The notes under the pieces are model-generated. The model was not told where the DNA came from. It saw only the letters and a list, made by a program, of their open reading frames with translations, and ran no database searches. 64,000 nucleotides of DNA. It comes from Zopfochytrium polystomum (taxonomy: Eukaryota; Chytridiomycota; Chytridiomycetes; Chytridiales; Chytridiaceae). Location of the stretch: positions 1 through 64,000 of the forward strand of contig JAIVFJ010000255.1 in assembly GCA_025765615.1 (NCBI GenBank), given 5' to 3'. The position numbers and the translations under genes were made by a program. Shown here one piece after another: positions 27,932 through 40,100 of this stretch (position 1 is the stretch's first letter; every line of letters begins with the position of its first letter).

Positions 27932-28950
27932 AAGGGACGAAGCTGTGCTGCTCCTCGGAGGTGGTCTAGGTGGTCTACGTGCGTTAGAGTCCGATAATTT
28001 TTTCTGTCTTTCCTCGCAAACAGCTCGTCTGTGGAGCTGCTTGTTTGGCTTTCCACCATCTTTCCATTCCCGCTTTCGTCGTGTTAATTGTTGTTCAAAG
28101 CGCTCTACCCCTTACTACCGACATCCGACTCTCTCACACGCACATCCACACACACCGTCTTTTTACTTTCTCTTGTCCTATTTGTCCAAGCCCTCTCGTT
28201 TGCTCTCTCGTTCTCTTCTTGCTACTCCGTCTCTCTTTCTCTTTCTCCCTCTCTCTTGTTAAGGAAGGCCCCCCCAAGGGTGGGTGGCCTGGTGATTGGG
28301 ACATGGAGACACGGAGCCGGGTTGAAGGTGCAGGTCGGGAGCAGGTAGGTGGAGGAGAGAGGTTGGCGGCTTTTTTTTTTTTTTACCTTGCAGGAAGGAA
28401 CCAGAAACGGTACTGGTTTCCGAAGTGTTTGGCAACCCACACAAAACACTGGTAATAATAAAATAACTATAAAAACACGGAAAAAAATGATTGAGGGCAA
28501 AAAAAAAAGACATGTGATAAAGTGCATAATAGACGCACAACAAACGTTAGTGCTGTCGACGACGTGGCATGTGACTTGGGTGGGGCCGAAATCTCCAATA
28601 GTCAAATGTTTTTTCACCAAACTTTTTTTTTGCTGCCTCAAAATCTCTTGGTAAATGAAATTGACAGAAAAATCGCGAAAATTTCGGATCGAATTTCAAA
28701 ATAAGTGGGACTCAAATTTTCTTCGATTCGTGTCAAACAACCACCACCACACCCCTCCTTTGAGAGATATGCCGGTTTTTCAGTGAGATTGCACTCATGC
28801 TGGTTTTCTTTTCGATGCCCATGAGAGAGCAAGCCCCTCTTTTCCAGCTTTTTGTAGCATTCTTTATTTATTTATTTATTTTTTTTTTGATTTCTCACAA
28901 TTTTCAATGGGCTTGACGGGAAAAATTATATCCTCCAATCTGAAATCTCT
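27932..28950. other. Intergenic region, no gene seen
   Basis: Downstream of the C2H2 gene, with pyrimidine-rich stretches (28,100-28,260) and several A/T runs. Presumably 3' UTR plus spacer leading into the transposon cluster. Confidence 0.55.
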
Positions 28951-28959
28951 GAGACACCC

Positions 28960-30480
28960 TCTCCTGCCCCTTGTTAACAGGGTTGTTATTTGGACAATAA
29001 AAGGCAGGTGCCTTTTTTGGACATTGTCCTTTGCTGTGGAAAGGTGGGTGCCACAGTGAACTGGTCCAAGAGATTGGCAAACGCATGCTTGTCACGTCAC
29101 ATGAAAGCAAATCGAGCTTCAACCTTTTCCAAAAGTGCGGTTTTCATCTCAGTGGAAAACCATTCGAGATTACGAATTTATCCTCGATTGTACAGAATCC
29201 TGTATACACTTCTGAGGCAGGTAACCTGTTGCTTTGGTAGCGAACAAGTTGTCCGTCAATTGGCGTGAGGATTTCAATAGCCATTCATAAATGTTCGTCG
29301 AAATGCTGGTAGTTTAATATACTCAAGATGTACTGATGATGCTTGCGCCCCTTGCGTTGGCAGTCCAGGAAATCAGTCTGAGATGCGGCAACTCGCATCA
29401 AGGGCAGAGTGTCTAGAACCGACTTTACTGACTTCAGATACAACATCCAGCGAGTGGGTGCTGGCTGGACAAGCCACTGCAGATTTGCTCACTTCGTGTC
29501 TTGGCAGAGGCAGCCACCAATAATCTGCTGATTGGAAAAAAAAGACAACCAGAGTGCAGACACACGAGATGCAGTCAGAGATGTGTATAAGCAGTGATTG
29601 CTTGTCATTGATCACGCAAATGTCCTTCGTGAGAAGACTCAGTCCGTGTGAAACACATCCACCTGCGAATGTTCCTGGTCTCTTTTTCTGAACAGAAGCC
29701 CATGCTTTCTTGTTTGCGCTTGTGTTGTCCGTCACAACACTGCCAATGTTCGAGAATGTTGCAACCTGATCCATTACATCGCAGATTTCGTTGGCAAGCT
29801 TTTCTGCAGGGCATGTCTCACTGCTTGAGTTCTAGAAAAAGGAATGGGGGCCAGAGACAATCATGTAGTCAGTAATTGGCTGCTTGTTCACGTTTCTGTG
29901 TCTGTCACGAGGCAAGAGGGCTGCTGCACACGGCAGAGTGCCAGTCTCACAGAATTTCTTGTGGACTTGTAAATTTCGTCAAGGAGCCCCCCCAATATAT
30001 ATTGTCGAGAGGGGGAGGACAACATCAGGATTCAACAACCACAGGTTTTCGACAAATTTGAACGTTGCGCCTGATGTGTAAAGTGCCATCGCAAGGAAAA
30101 GGTTGTACAAGCGCTTCTCATCTGTCGACAAAGAGGAGCCCATGCAAGAACAACGACAGATGTCGTTCGAATGCCAGCAGGCAGGTTGAACGATGGATAA
30201 AGGGAAGGATACAGCTCCTTCATCAGGTTGAGGAATTTTGGGCAGCGCCTGACAAGATGATTCTCCACCTGATCAACTTTTTTGTGGTGGTTGACCTCCT
30301 TTTTGCACAATTTGCAAATGGTTGATTGCTGCTGTCGACACACATAGTCGTTGGATAAGTAGCTCCATGCATCAGATGGTGGGTGTCCATGGCTCACTGT
30401 CTTAGACATCCATCTTCTCTTCTGTGAAGAACCAGCATCTGGCAAAATCCTGTCGTTTAAGGACGGAGACAAGACCAATT
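28960..30480 (-). pseudogene. Decayed hAT-type transposase (BED finger + DUF659)
   Basis: Relic of a DNA transposon gene read on the minus strand in several frames. At the 5' side (30,480-30,190) there is a BED-type zinc finger: CKLCKKEV...HLVRRCPKF. Then follows SGATFKFVENLWLLNP with GGLLDEIYKS (30,075-29,930), and then IGSVVTDNTSANKKAW with CVSHGLSLL (29,760-29,600), both typical of the DUF659 region of hAT-like transposases. Lower down ALLEKVEARFAFM and AFANLLDQF (about 29,150-29,060) look like the transposase C-terminal part. At least one stop (TGA within the VTDTET region) and several frame changes interrupt it. Terminal inverted repeats were not identified. Confidence 0.75.
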
Positions 30481-30638
30481 TGAGTCGCTTCCTCTTGAGC
30501 TAGTGTGACCAGTATGAGAGTTGACGCTGAGCGGAGGCAGACCATCATGCTCATACAACAGTGATTGCAGTGAATCAGAGCTGGGCAGTGGAGGTTGTGC
30601 AATTGAGTGGATGTGATGATGATTGGCCTTCGGTTCCC

Positions 30639-31217
30639 TGGCAAAGTGCAGAGAGGGCCAAGCAGGGAAGATGGAGTCCTCTTTTGGTGTAGGAGATCCC
30701 ACTGGCAAGTGCAGAGTAGGCCAAGCAGGGTGGATTAGAAGTCCTCTTTGGCCAGGGCCCTCAGACCAAGCAAGTAGAGGTAGCCAGGCAAGTGTAAACA
30801 GTCTACTCTGAGAGAGTGAGTGGAAGGAGTGAATGAAGTGGAGATGTGTGTTTGTGGGTGGTCCTTCTCCCCAACTTGGAGAGAAAGAGAAAAAAACTCT
30901 GTATTGAATTATTGGTAGAATTAATGATACATGATGATGATATACACACTGTAATAGTTGCTAGGCAAGTGTGACCAGCACAGGGTAAAAACCTCTCCTA
31001 TATTTCTGCTTGAGCAGAGGAGGAGGAAAACTGTTGACACCAGGTTTCCATTCCACTTAATACTCAGAGTATGTGTCAACAGAGCAAGCCAGCGCCCAGG
31101 TCTGCATTGGCGGTGGCTTGCTCTCCCATGGGCATTGTGAGAACAATAACTGACAGTCACAATAGGTTAAGGTCCATCTTGTGCCTCTTGCTGCTAACCA
31201 GTCAGTTCCACCTAACA
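30639..31217 (-). mobile_element. Copia LTR with flank, inverted copy of the right end of the 33.5-46.9 kb element
   Basis: 30793-31217 is the reverse complement of the copia LTR (starts TGTTAGG, ends TTACA in its own sense). The 154 bp beyond its end (30639-30792) matches the flank to the right of the full element (46863-47017) almost base for base. On its other side (31218 on) it does not match copia sequence, and there is no target duplication. The shared flank indicates an inverted segmental copy rather than an independent insertion. Confidence 0.8.
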
Positions 31218-31593
31218 CCCTCAACTGTTGGTGCATCGCTGGGGTTACGGCGTCAGTGGGAAGCATAGGAACCGAAGATGCCCATTTTTCCATTTGAAAG
31301 AATGGCGGTATTCCAGCACCAACACTGCGTCCTGCACCTGCGCTGTTTGTCGTTGCGTTTGTCGGTTTGGTCAAGTTGTGGCTATCTATCGATTGAGACA
31401 TCGCTTTGGTGGTAGTTGGTGGTTTTTCCTTTGCGCCTTGCGATGCACAAACGAGCTAATACATCAACTATTTACCTTCCATTTTGGGTCGCATTTTTGG
31501 ACTGTCCAAAATGCTGTCCAAAATGGCAGGTTTGTGGCAGACAAATCGACAGTCCTTTTGTTTTCCCAACCCTGCCTGTTAAGGCCAGTCTCC

Positions 31594-31880
31594 TTTTTTT
31601 TTTTTATATTGTTCCAGCCCCGAAGGGGCTGACGGGAAGAGAAAGCACCATCAACGATGAACCGTTATAGACTACGTCCAGGTATCACCGCAGCGAACCC
31701 ACCCCATGCACTATGGACTTACAGGGTCATCAGGCATCTCCACCGCACCACTCCTTGTGATTCAAGACCGTACTCTTTCTTGTTGCCTTCAACAGCTGGC
31801 GTCGTGACTTGAACCCTGGGCCCTTGAGTGACAGATACCCAGACCCCCCATGCTTTCCCAGCTAGGCTCTTGTGAGGGGC
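31594..31880 (-). mobile_element. tRNA-derived SINE with LINE-type tail
   Basis: 287 bp flanked by a 15-bp target duplication with one mismatch (31579-31593 TTAAGGCCAGTCTCC and 31881-31895). Read on the minus strand, the head has an A-box-like TAGCTGGGAAAGC (31852-31864) and a B-box-like GGTTCAAGTC (31806-31815), spaced as in tRNA genes. From about 31749 to the A-tail (T run 31594-31605 on plus) it matches the last 135 bp of the LINE that ends at 60,420, with scattered substitutions. It ends in the same hairpin, stem CAGCCCC/GGGGCTG, followed by AACAAT and poly(A). The family can therefore use the LINE enzyme. Confidence 0.85.
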
Positions 31881-32489
31881 TTAAGGCCGGTCTCCAAATT
31901 GGCAATTTGCAACAAAGGTTTCAAATCGACACCCGACACACAATAATTGACGCGATTCTTCAAAATCGAGAACGTTGCTGGGCAAAAGCATTGTTTCCCC
32001 CAGTATCGCAACACTTTTTATGGCGATACTAGGGGATGCCTGTTGACTTTTAAGCAATCCTTCCAAAAGAAAAAACAAAAAGTTGAAAAAAAAATGATAC
32101 AGAAGAGTGTAGCAGGCCAAAAAAAGTTACATGAAGAGTGTGGCAGTCCACAATGATTGCAGTGGCAGGCCATTTAGAGAGGGATAGGGGAAAATTGTTT
32201 TTGAGTCAGGGGGCTCCTGCCCCTGAGCCACCAGCTCAAAAGAGAGAGGTTGCAGCAATTTGATAACTTGTCCACCAACAGCCAACAGCCAGAGCCAGCG
32301 ACAGAGAGGAAGACAGACAACCCATTGACTGCCACTCCCAGAGATGAGGAGGTTGACAGACAACCTGTTGACTTCCACTCAGATAGACAGACAGCCTGTT
32401 GACTTCCTTGGTGGCGACATTCATACTGTATTTGGGACACTGATACCCACTTTGGTCCACTTGAGTGGAACACAGCAGTTTTGTAGCAC

Positions 32490-32491
<2 letters not shown>

Positions 32492-32565
<74 letters not shown>

Positions 32566-32587
32566 TGTGTGTGTGTGTGTGTGTGTG
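32492..32587. repeat. Compound (GA)n(GT)n microsatellite
   Basis: About 70 bp of GA units followed directly by about 25 bp of GT units. Confidence 0.9.
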
Positions 32588-32980
32588 GTGTCAACCTCTG
32601 CCCCCTGCCAGTGAGACAGTCATAAAGGACTGAAAGGCCAACAGAGCAACAGACAGACAGAGAGTCAGACAGAGAGACAGACAGATAGAGAGCAGACAGT
32701 GAATCAGACAGCCAAGAGCTGAAAGAAGATAGAGGGAGAGTCAAAGAAACAGAGAGGGGAGAAGAAAACTTTTATTGAGTCAGGGACATACAAAGTCAGA
32801 GACAGAGAGTGAGACAGACAACCCATTGACTGCCCATTGACTGCCACTCCCAGACTCAGAGAAAGGGAGGTAGAGAGACAACCTTGTTGACTTCCACTCA
32901 GATTGACAGACAGCCTGTTGACTTCCTCCTTAAATTTTGCCACTGCATTTCAATTAGATATGAGATTCTCTACATCTCTG

Positions 32981-33060
32981 AAGGCTCATCCCATAGTCTA
33001 GTGGATATGTGGGGAAAGGACAAGTCATCAATGATGGGGAACTCCTGGTTCTAAGGGCCA
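32981..33060 (+). mobile_element. Possible degenerate tRNA-derived SINE head
   Basis: TAGTCTAGTGGATATG resembles the D-arm/A-box region of tRNA-Asp or Glu, and TGGTTCTAAGGGCC about 45 bp later resembles a T-arm/B-box. No target duplication or tail was identified, so this is tentative. Confidence 0.35.
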
Positions 33061-33521
33061 GTACCCTGCTGTTGGTGTTAATACTACTCTCTATGTATGC
33101 TCTGAAAGCACAGATATACCAACCAATAAATGTCATGAGTCATTGCTGACTCATGAGTGCCATAACAGCCATGGACAAACATACAGAGACAAGTCTCCAC
33201 TTGAATGAATCATGGGTGCCATAGGCATGAGATGACAGGGTTAAGTCCTGGAGCGCCCATACAGGATGGAATGGTATCCGACATACCAACTTGATTTGGA
33301 AGATGAGACAGGCTTGACTTGAAGAGGGAAGAACCTGATGCTGAAGTTGTGCTCAAAAGAGGGGTGCAATGGCAGATTGCAGTAAGTAACAAAGAAAGCT
33401 TGGCCCACTCTGCACTAGCCTCTCTAAGTTCTCATCTCAGTAGACCCAACCCAACTTGGTCTTCACACACTCTTGCTTTGGGAAGGGGGCACTCACACAG
33501 CTTGGCCTACTCTGCACTTGC

Positions 33522-33935
33522 TGTTAGGCGGAACTGACTGGTTAGCAGCAAAAGGCACAAGACGGACCGAACCTATTGCGACTGTCAGTTATCTTTCTCA
33601 CAATGCCCATGGGAGAGCGAGCCACCGCCAATGCAGACCTGGGCGCTGACTTGCACTGATGACAAATACTCTGAGTATTAAGTGGAACGGAAACCTGGTG
33701 TCAACAGTTTTCCTCCTCCTCTGCTCAAGCAGATAATATAGGAGAGGTTTTTTACCCTGTGCCAGTCACGCTTGCCTAGCAACTATTACAGCGTGTATAT
33801 CATCATCATGTATCAATAATTCATAACAGAGTTTTATTCTCTTTCTCTCCAAGTTGAGGAGAAGGACCACCCACAAACACACATCTCCACTTCATTCACT
33901 CCTTCCACTCACTCACTCAGAGTAGACTGTTTACA
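33522..33935 (+). repeat. 5' LTR of the copia element
   Basis: 414 bp, begins TGTTAGGCGG and ends CTGTTTACA. Pair of 46450-46862. The sequence after it shows no obvious primer-binding match to a tRNA 3' end. Confidence 0.9.
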
Positions 33936-34749
33936 CATCAGCATGCCAGCTATCTGGCTGCATCAACCACAGATTCTAGCTCCGAAAAACACTCTCTACC
34001 ACCTCCAACAAACAGAATCAACATAGCTCAACTTTAGAAACCATTTCGTTTGGGAGGCCCAAAATTTTCGACGCCCTCTCCCGGCTGACGCTGTCATTCA
34101 ATCCGGGCTTGCTATAGTGCATTCAAAAGCCCTGAATTTCCTTTTTCCAACAAGCTGTCACAGAGCTCTCTACGTTGTCTCTACGGAATTTGATTGATTG
34201 CCAAAGTCAAAAATGCTTCCTCAACTTTGAGTGACATCGTCGCAACAGGGAGAAGCGATTGGAGGACACCCTTGCATACCCGTATTTTCCTGCTTCTGCT
34301 CTTTCCATTGATACCTAACACCCCCCGCTACAACGCCCACAGCAGGAACTACAAGAGATTTTGATAAGGGGGTCCAAAAAGTCGAACTACCACTACCTCC
34401 AACCACAATTTTGTCCTTTCTTGTGTGACAAGTCACCCAAGCTGGACACCAAATTGCTCTAAGTTCACTCTATTCCGCTCTCCTACACTCTCCGAAGGAA
34501 AACACCACCAAAACTTCAATCCTCGGCCTGAAGTTCGGCGCACGGTTGCTATTCAACAGTGCCAACCTGCTATTCTGATTTCAGAATTTTTGGCCCATCA
34601 ATCAGCTTGCAACAAGCATTGTGTGCAACACACATCTTCTATTCTGGACCATTTATCCATCAAGTAGAGCATCAAACAACTCCTAGAGTCACTATTTGTC
34701 ACTGCCGCACTGTGGATGCTGTGTACCAACCAAACTGGAAAGATCATTA

Positions 34750-35040
34750 CACGTTCTCTTGACCGTTCCAACTACTTTGATTTTGAAGAGCAACTCTTCC
34801 CCACTCCTCAAACTCTATTTGTACAGGCAGACAACCTCAGTCTTAACACTCAGCAATTTGAGGCCTACTGTATCAACCACCAACCTCCCATTGTCTTTCA
34901 GCCTTCTGTCCCTTATGTCAAGGAGGGTGATGGTGTTGCAGAAAATGCCATCAAGGTCATCACCCACATTGCTTCCTCTCTCCTGATCGAAGCCCATCTC
35001 CCACGGTTCTTCTGGTCCTACACAATACGCTGTCTGCAGA
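34750..35040 (+). pseudogene. Copia integrase fragment
   Basis: The frame contains GVAENAIKVITHIASSLLIEA followed by LPRFFWSYTI, the block that follows the catalytic Glu region of copia integrases. Coding sense is lost just after it, near 35,040, where inserted sequence begins. Confidence 0.7.
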
Positions 35041-35099
35041 ATGGACCGCCATGGGTCAGGTCGATGCAGTGTTGGTCGATTCTGCAGCTGACAACTTAG

Positions 35100-36360
35100 A
35101 GGATTTCTTTCAGACATATTAATTTGAGGTTGCTCTTTGATGGTGTGGGCTAAATTAAGGCGAGGATTTTGGTCGATTTTTCCTCAGCTTACCAGGGCAG
35201 TCGGTTACATTTGGTCATATTTTGGAGACTCTACAGCTTTTCCCCAACTTTTCCAGACAGTTCAAAGCCATTTTTATTAATTGCAGAAACATCACTACAC
35301 TTTGACGGGTATGTCAGTTTTCGACCTAGTCTCCTGATTTTTGGTACACACACTCTTTATATCTACTCGAGAAACGCCTGTGAGTTTCGCAGCTGTGGCT
35401 ATCTCCTACCAATCTCGGCGAATTTTCAAAGTTTCCTATCTCTCCAAAGGGCTGAGTCATGTGACCTACAAAGGAGTTGTATGATTCAGGCTTTCATCGT
35501 AGGCTGCTCATATTTGGTGCACTCAATATCAGTCACTACTTGAGTTTGCACTCCAAATTTGGTGTGGTTTCGTTGATTTTTCATGGACTTAGATCAGCAC
35601 ACTTGCAGCAGCGACGAAAATTCGGGGGATTCGTTTTTCGGGGTGCCCTTTTGAGGGTCGGTCCTTCTTATCATCATCCACCTGCATACAAGATTTCAGC
35701 TGGCTAGCTCTCCATGTTCAGGTGTGACGAGGTCACGAACAGGGGCCAAAATCGACGTTTTTGGGGCCACACTCAACACCTTCCAATTAGCGGCGATTTT
35801 TCCCCACTTAGTGTGCCAGTCCCAAACTGAATTCTGAACAGATTTGCTTGATTTTTGGCTCGTTGGAAAGGTCTATCAATCTTCTACCTCCTCTCAAAGT
35901 TTCAGGTAGGGGCATTTGTTTTTGTAGAGTTATTGGCCGCGCAGTCCTTTCTCACTTTTCTAATTATTTGTGCTTTTCTTTTTATCCTTTCCAATTTTCT
36001 GGTGTCTCTCTTCTCTATTTTTTTTTCGTTTTTGAAACGTCTCTCCCTTCCCTTTTTGGTTGGTGTCTTTCTCATACCCCTTCAAAGCCTTTTTGAGTTC
36101 GTGTTTTCGTGTTTTTCTAATTGTTCTAAATTTTCTTTTCCCATACCCTGCCAAACCTCACCCCTCCACCAATTTTGGTCCTAAAATCTGCAAAAATTCC
36201 CATTCAACTTCCCCTCTTCTCTTCTTTGCTCCTGCTGTCATTTTACGTGTTTTATTATCTTTTTCCAAAAACCTGTCAAAGTTTTCTCTCTCTGTCTCCT
36301 CCCTACCTGTGCCAAAAACCCTCTCTTTCAAGTTCTTTCATACTCTCTTCTTCCTCTCTC
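35100..36360. other. Unassigned sequence inside the copia element
   Basis: AT-rich, T-rich on the plus strand, with short open frames but no protein motif. Its position between copia integrase and reverse transcriptase marks it as part of an insertion. It ends on a pyrimidine tract and CAG at about 36,371, directly before the short sequence that recurs at 44.1 kb. Confidence 0.4.
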
Positions 36361-36371
36361 CCTATTCTCAG

Positions 36372-36558
36372 AACAATTTGGTCTGGGAATAGGTGAGTCT
36401 TGCTGTTTCAGTGATGATCTTGGCTTCAACTCCTTCTACTTTGTTAGTTTCTCACCATTATACCCCCCCTTTCTTCACTTCCACTTGGGCACATAGGTAC
36501 TGTACTGTCAGTTTGCCGTGTTCCCCACGTGTTGAAGGTCTCCTTACACGTGCCAAAG
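36372..36558 (+). repeat. Two exon-like blocks separated by an intron-like insert
   Basis: AACAATTTGGTCTGGGAATAG (36372-36392), then 104 bp starting GTGAGT and ending CATAG (36393-36496), then a 62-bp block (36497-36558) followed by GTGGAAG. The same two blocks recur joined at 44099-44179 without the insert. Confidence 0.75.
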
Positions 36559-36808
36559 GTGGAAGGACTTTTTTACTTTAAGGTTTTAACTAATAGAGAA
36601 CAATTTTGTGAGACTGTGCTCTCTAAATCCTCACCCTGGGCTATGGGTGGCAAATAGAGCAATGACCTAAATACCAATCCTGAAAAGTGAAAAAGGGCAA
36701 AAAGGAGATGTCTAGGGGTCACTAGACAGGACAATGTATTTGGAGTCTTAAGAAGCCCAAGAAACAAAGAAACTCTCTTATTACACACAAAGAGAAGACT
36801 CTCATACT

Positions 36809-37161
36809 TGTCAGGAACAGGGCAGGACAGGACAAGGCAGACAAGGAACTGAGAGGAGTGATGATTGTATTGGAAACAATAATTCACTTGAGGGATGGGA
36901 CAGGTCCCCCATCCCCCTTTTATACCTTTTGAGAGTGTTCCTTGTCAAGACTCCAAGAAAGTTCCAGAAAGAGCAATTAGTAATACAATGATACCAATGA
37001 TACCAATGACAACAAGACAAGTCAGGAAAGCAAAGAAGGTTCCAGAAGGTTCCACAAGGTTCCATGAAGGAATGTTCTAGAAGGTTCCAGAAGGTTCCAG
37101 AAGGTTCCATGAAGGAATGTTCTAGAAGGTTCCAGAGGTTTCCAGAGGGTGATTCATAACA
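36809..37161 (-). repeat. 3' LTR of the gypsy element
   Basis: 353 bp, TGTCAGG...CATAACA on plus. It contains four to five copies of a short GGTTCCAGAA-type unit and, on the element sense strand, a TATAAAAG box. Identical to 41761-42113. Confidence 0.95.
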
Positions 37162-37176
37162 TCATCTCCCCCTTTT
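37162..37176 (-). promoter_or_regulatory. Polypurine tract of the gypsy element
   Basis: On the element sense strand AAAAGGGGGAGATGA lies directly against the 3' LTR. It doubles as the last codons and stop of Pol (K-R-G-R-stop). Polypurine tracts in this place prime plus-strand DNA synthesis. Confidence 0.85.
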
Positions 37177-40100
37177 AGGCCTCTTCTGCAACTTGGTGGG
37201 GTACCTGGTCTTGAACTCGAGCAGAAGGTCTTGGCAGTGAGTGAGGTTTGACTCAGGCTCCCAGGTGTTGTCAGCATCTGAGTAACCTTTCCACTTAACA
37301 AGGAACTTGAGTGTTCTTCCAAACCACTCGGCATCCAAGATTTGTTCAACCTCAAATTCCTCTTCACCTTCTACCTCAACTGGAGGAGGAGGAGGAACAA
37401 CTCTGCCTGGAATGGAATTGGCCACAAACTTCTCTAAAAGGCTGACATGGAAAACTGGGTGGATCTTCATGGATGCAGGGAGATCCAGCTTGAAGGTGAC
37501 TGGATTGATTTGCTCCAAGATCTTGAAAGGTCCCAACTTGAGGTTGTCTAGCTTGGGACTTGGTCTTTTGGTCTGCAAGTTCTTCCTCAGAAGCCAAACT
37601 TGCTGACCCACAGCAAGGTCATGGTCCATTCTGTGAGTGTTGGCAAATCTTGAGGCATCTTCTTGGGCTTGCTTCAGGGTGGAGTCCAGGAAGGAGTTGA
37701 TGATCTTGAGCTTATGTAAGTGTGAAGCCGCAGCAGGGGCTTGGACATTGGATAGGGTCTCTTGTCCCAGAAGATCTCCTCTTGGATTGAAGCCATAGGT
37801 TGCAAAGAAAGGAGATAGCTGGGTGCTTGAGTGGAGAGAATTGTTGAGAGCAAATTCTGCCAGTGGAAGGAGGGTGGGCCAATCATCCTGTTGATAGCTG
37901 ACATAGCACCTCAAATGCTGCTCCAGAGTCTGGTTTGTTCTTTCTGTTTGTCCATCAGTCTGAGGGTGATAAGCAGTTGACAGTTGAGACTTGATTCCAA
38001 GGGCTGCTGTGAGTGCTTTCCAAAATTGAGATCTGAACTGTGGTCCTCTGTCACTGACGATTGACTGAGGCAGCCCATGGAGCCTGAATATGTGCTGCAA
38101 AAACAGGTCTGCTGTTCCTTGTGCATCTATATTCTCAGTGCAGGGGATGAAATGGGCCAACTTTGTCCTTCTGCAGATGACAACAAGGATAGAGTCAAAT
38201 CCATGGGATGGGGGCAGTTTCACAATGAAGTCCATGGATATTGATGACCAAGGGCTGATGGCAATTGGGAGGGGCTCCAGAAGTCCATAGGGCTTGTGTC
38301 TGCTGGATTTGTTTCTTTGACAGGTTTCACAGCTGCTGACATAGTTCTTGATGTACTTCCTCATGCCTGGCCAGTAGAAGTCTCTGGAAACAAGCTCATA
38401 TGTCTTGTGCTCTCCTGGGTGTCCAGCTGTTGCTGCATCATGCCTTGTCTTGAGTATCTCAAGTTTTTCCTCTTCTTGGCTGATTTGAATCTTGTGAGGC
38501 TTGGGGTCCTTGGAAATAGCATGGGCCCACACACTGTCAGGAAGCAATGAAAGGTGTGTCTTGGATGGTGGGGTGAAACCATCTCCCCCTTCAGGTGCAA
38601 GGTCTGTTCTTCTTGACAGGGCATCAGCCACAGTGTTAAGGTGGCCAGGAGAATAGCACAGCTTAAAGTCATACTCAGAGAGCAGTTCAGCCCACCTGGC
38701 ATGCCTCTGCTTGAGCAACCTCCTTGCCCTGAAGAAGGTGAGGTTCTTGTGATCAGAATAGACAGAGATGCCTTTAGAACCAGCCAAGTAGTGTCTCCAG
38801 AATTTGAATGCTTCCACAATTGCAAGCAACTCCTTGTCATGGACTGTGTAGTTACACTCAGCACTGTTCAGCTTCCTGGAGTAATATGCCACTGGATGCA
38901 GAGGAGCAGAGGGTTCCTGAGAGCTTGGCTGGGACAGAACAGCGCCAAGGGCATAGTCTGAGGCATCAGTTTCCAAGGTGAAGGGAAGCAAGGGATCCAC
39001 ATGCTTAAGGAGTGGTGCACTTGTGGTTGCTGTCTTAAGAGCTAGCCAGGCTTGCTCTGCTGCTGGGGTCCATTCAAACTTGGTGGTCTTCTTGGTGAGA
39101 TCAGTGAGAGGCTTGGCTATGGCAGAATAGTTGGCAATGAAGGTTCTGTAGAAGTTGCAAAATCCAAGGAAGCTTTGAACATCCTTGATGGAATTTGGAG
39201 CCTTCCATTCAAGAATAGTTTGGATCTTGTCTGGTGCCATGGAGATCCCTTTGTCAGACACAATGAACCCCAAAAACTCAATGGAGGTCTTGTGGAATTC
39301 ACACTTCTCCAGCTTTGCATAGAGGTGATGCTGTCTGAGTCTCTCCAAGACAGTCTTGACATGTCCCATATGGCTTGCAGTGTCAGATGAAAATACCAGG
39401 ATATCATCCAGGTAGGCAATGACAAAAAGGTCCAGAATATCCCTGAAGATGTCATTCATCATGCCTTGGAAAATAGCTGGAGCATTGGTAAGTCCAAAGG
39501 GCATAACCAAGTACTCAAAGTGACCGTATTTGCATCTGAAGGCAGTCTTCCATTGATCCTGGGGCTTAATTCTGACCAAATTGTAGGCACCTCTGAGGTC
39601 AATCTTGGAAAATATCCTTGCATGGCTCAGTTTGTCCAGTAATTCAGAGATGAGAGGCAGTGGATAGCGGTTCTTGACTGTCATCTCATTGAGATCTCTG
39701 TAGTCCACACAGGGTCTCAGTCCCCCATCCTTCTTCTTGACAAAAAAGATGGGAGCTCCAGCTGGTGACTTGGAAGGTTGGATGAATCCCTTGTTCAGCA
39801 TTTCTTCAATGTATTCTTGGAGGGCCTTGGCTTCTGGTGGAGAGAGGTGGTACAGTGGCTTGAAAGGTGGGCTGCAAGTTTCATCCTTGAGTGGGATTTC
39901 ACAGTCATAAGGCCTCTGAGCTGGTAGCAGGTCTGCCTTGGTCTTGGAAAACACATCAGCATAAGGGAGATATTCTTTTGGTAGCTTGGATGCCAGCAAA
40001 AGGTCTGATGGGTCCAGGTTGTCGTGCTCCTCAGCAGTGGGGCTTGAATTCTTGACTGGGAACTGTGATTCTTGAATCTTTGACTGAGAGTTCTGTTCTT

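Larger units (their letters stand above)
31896..33370. other. Repeat-rich spacer
   Basis: No gene. It contains several copies of a motif of the type GTTGACTTCCACTCAGA with runs of ACAGACAGAC (32,280-32,410 and 32,800-32,940), a compound GA/GT microsatellite (32,492-32,587), and a possible degenerate tRNA-like head (listed separately). Confidence 0.55.

Noticed and set aside
34221..34667. Possible copia gag or protease frames
   Set aside because: No CCHC knuckle or aspartic protease motif could be read in any frame there.
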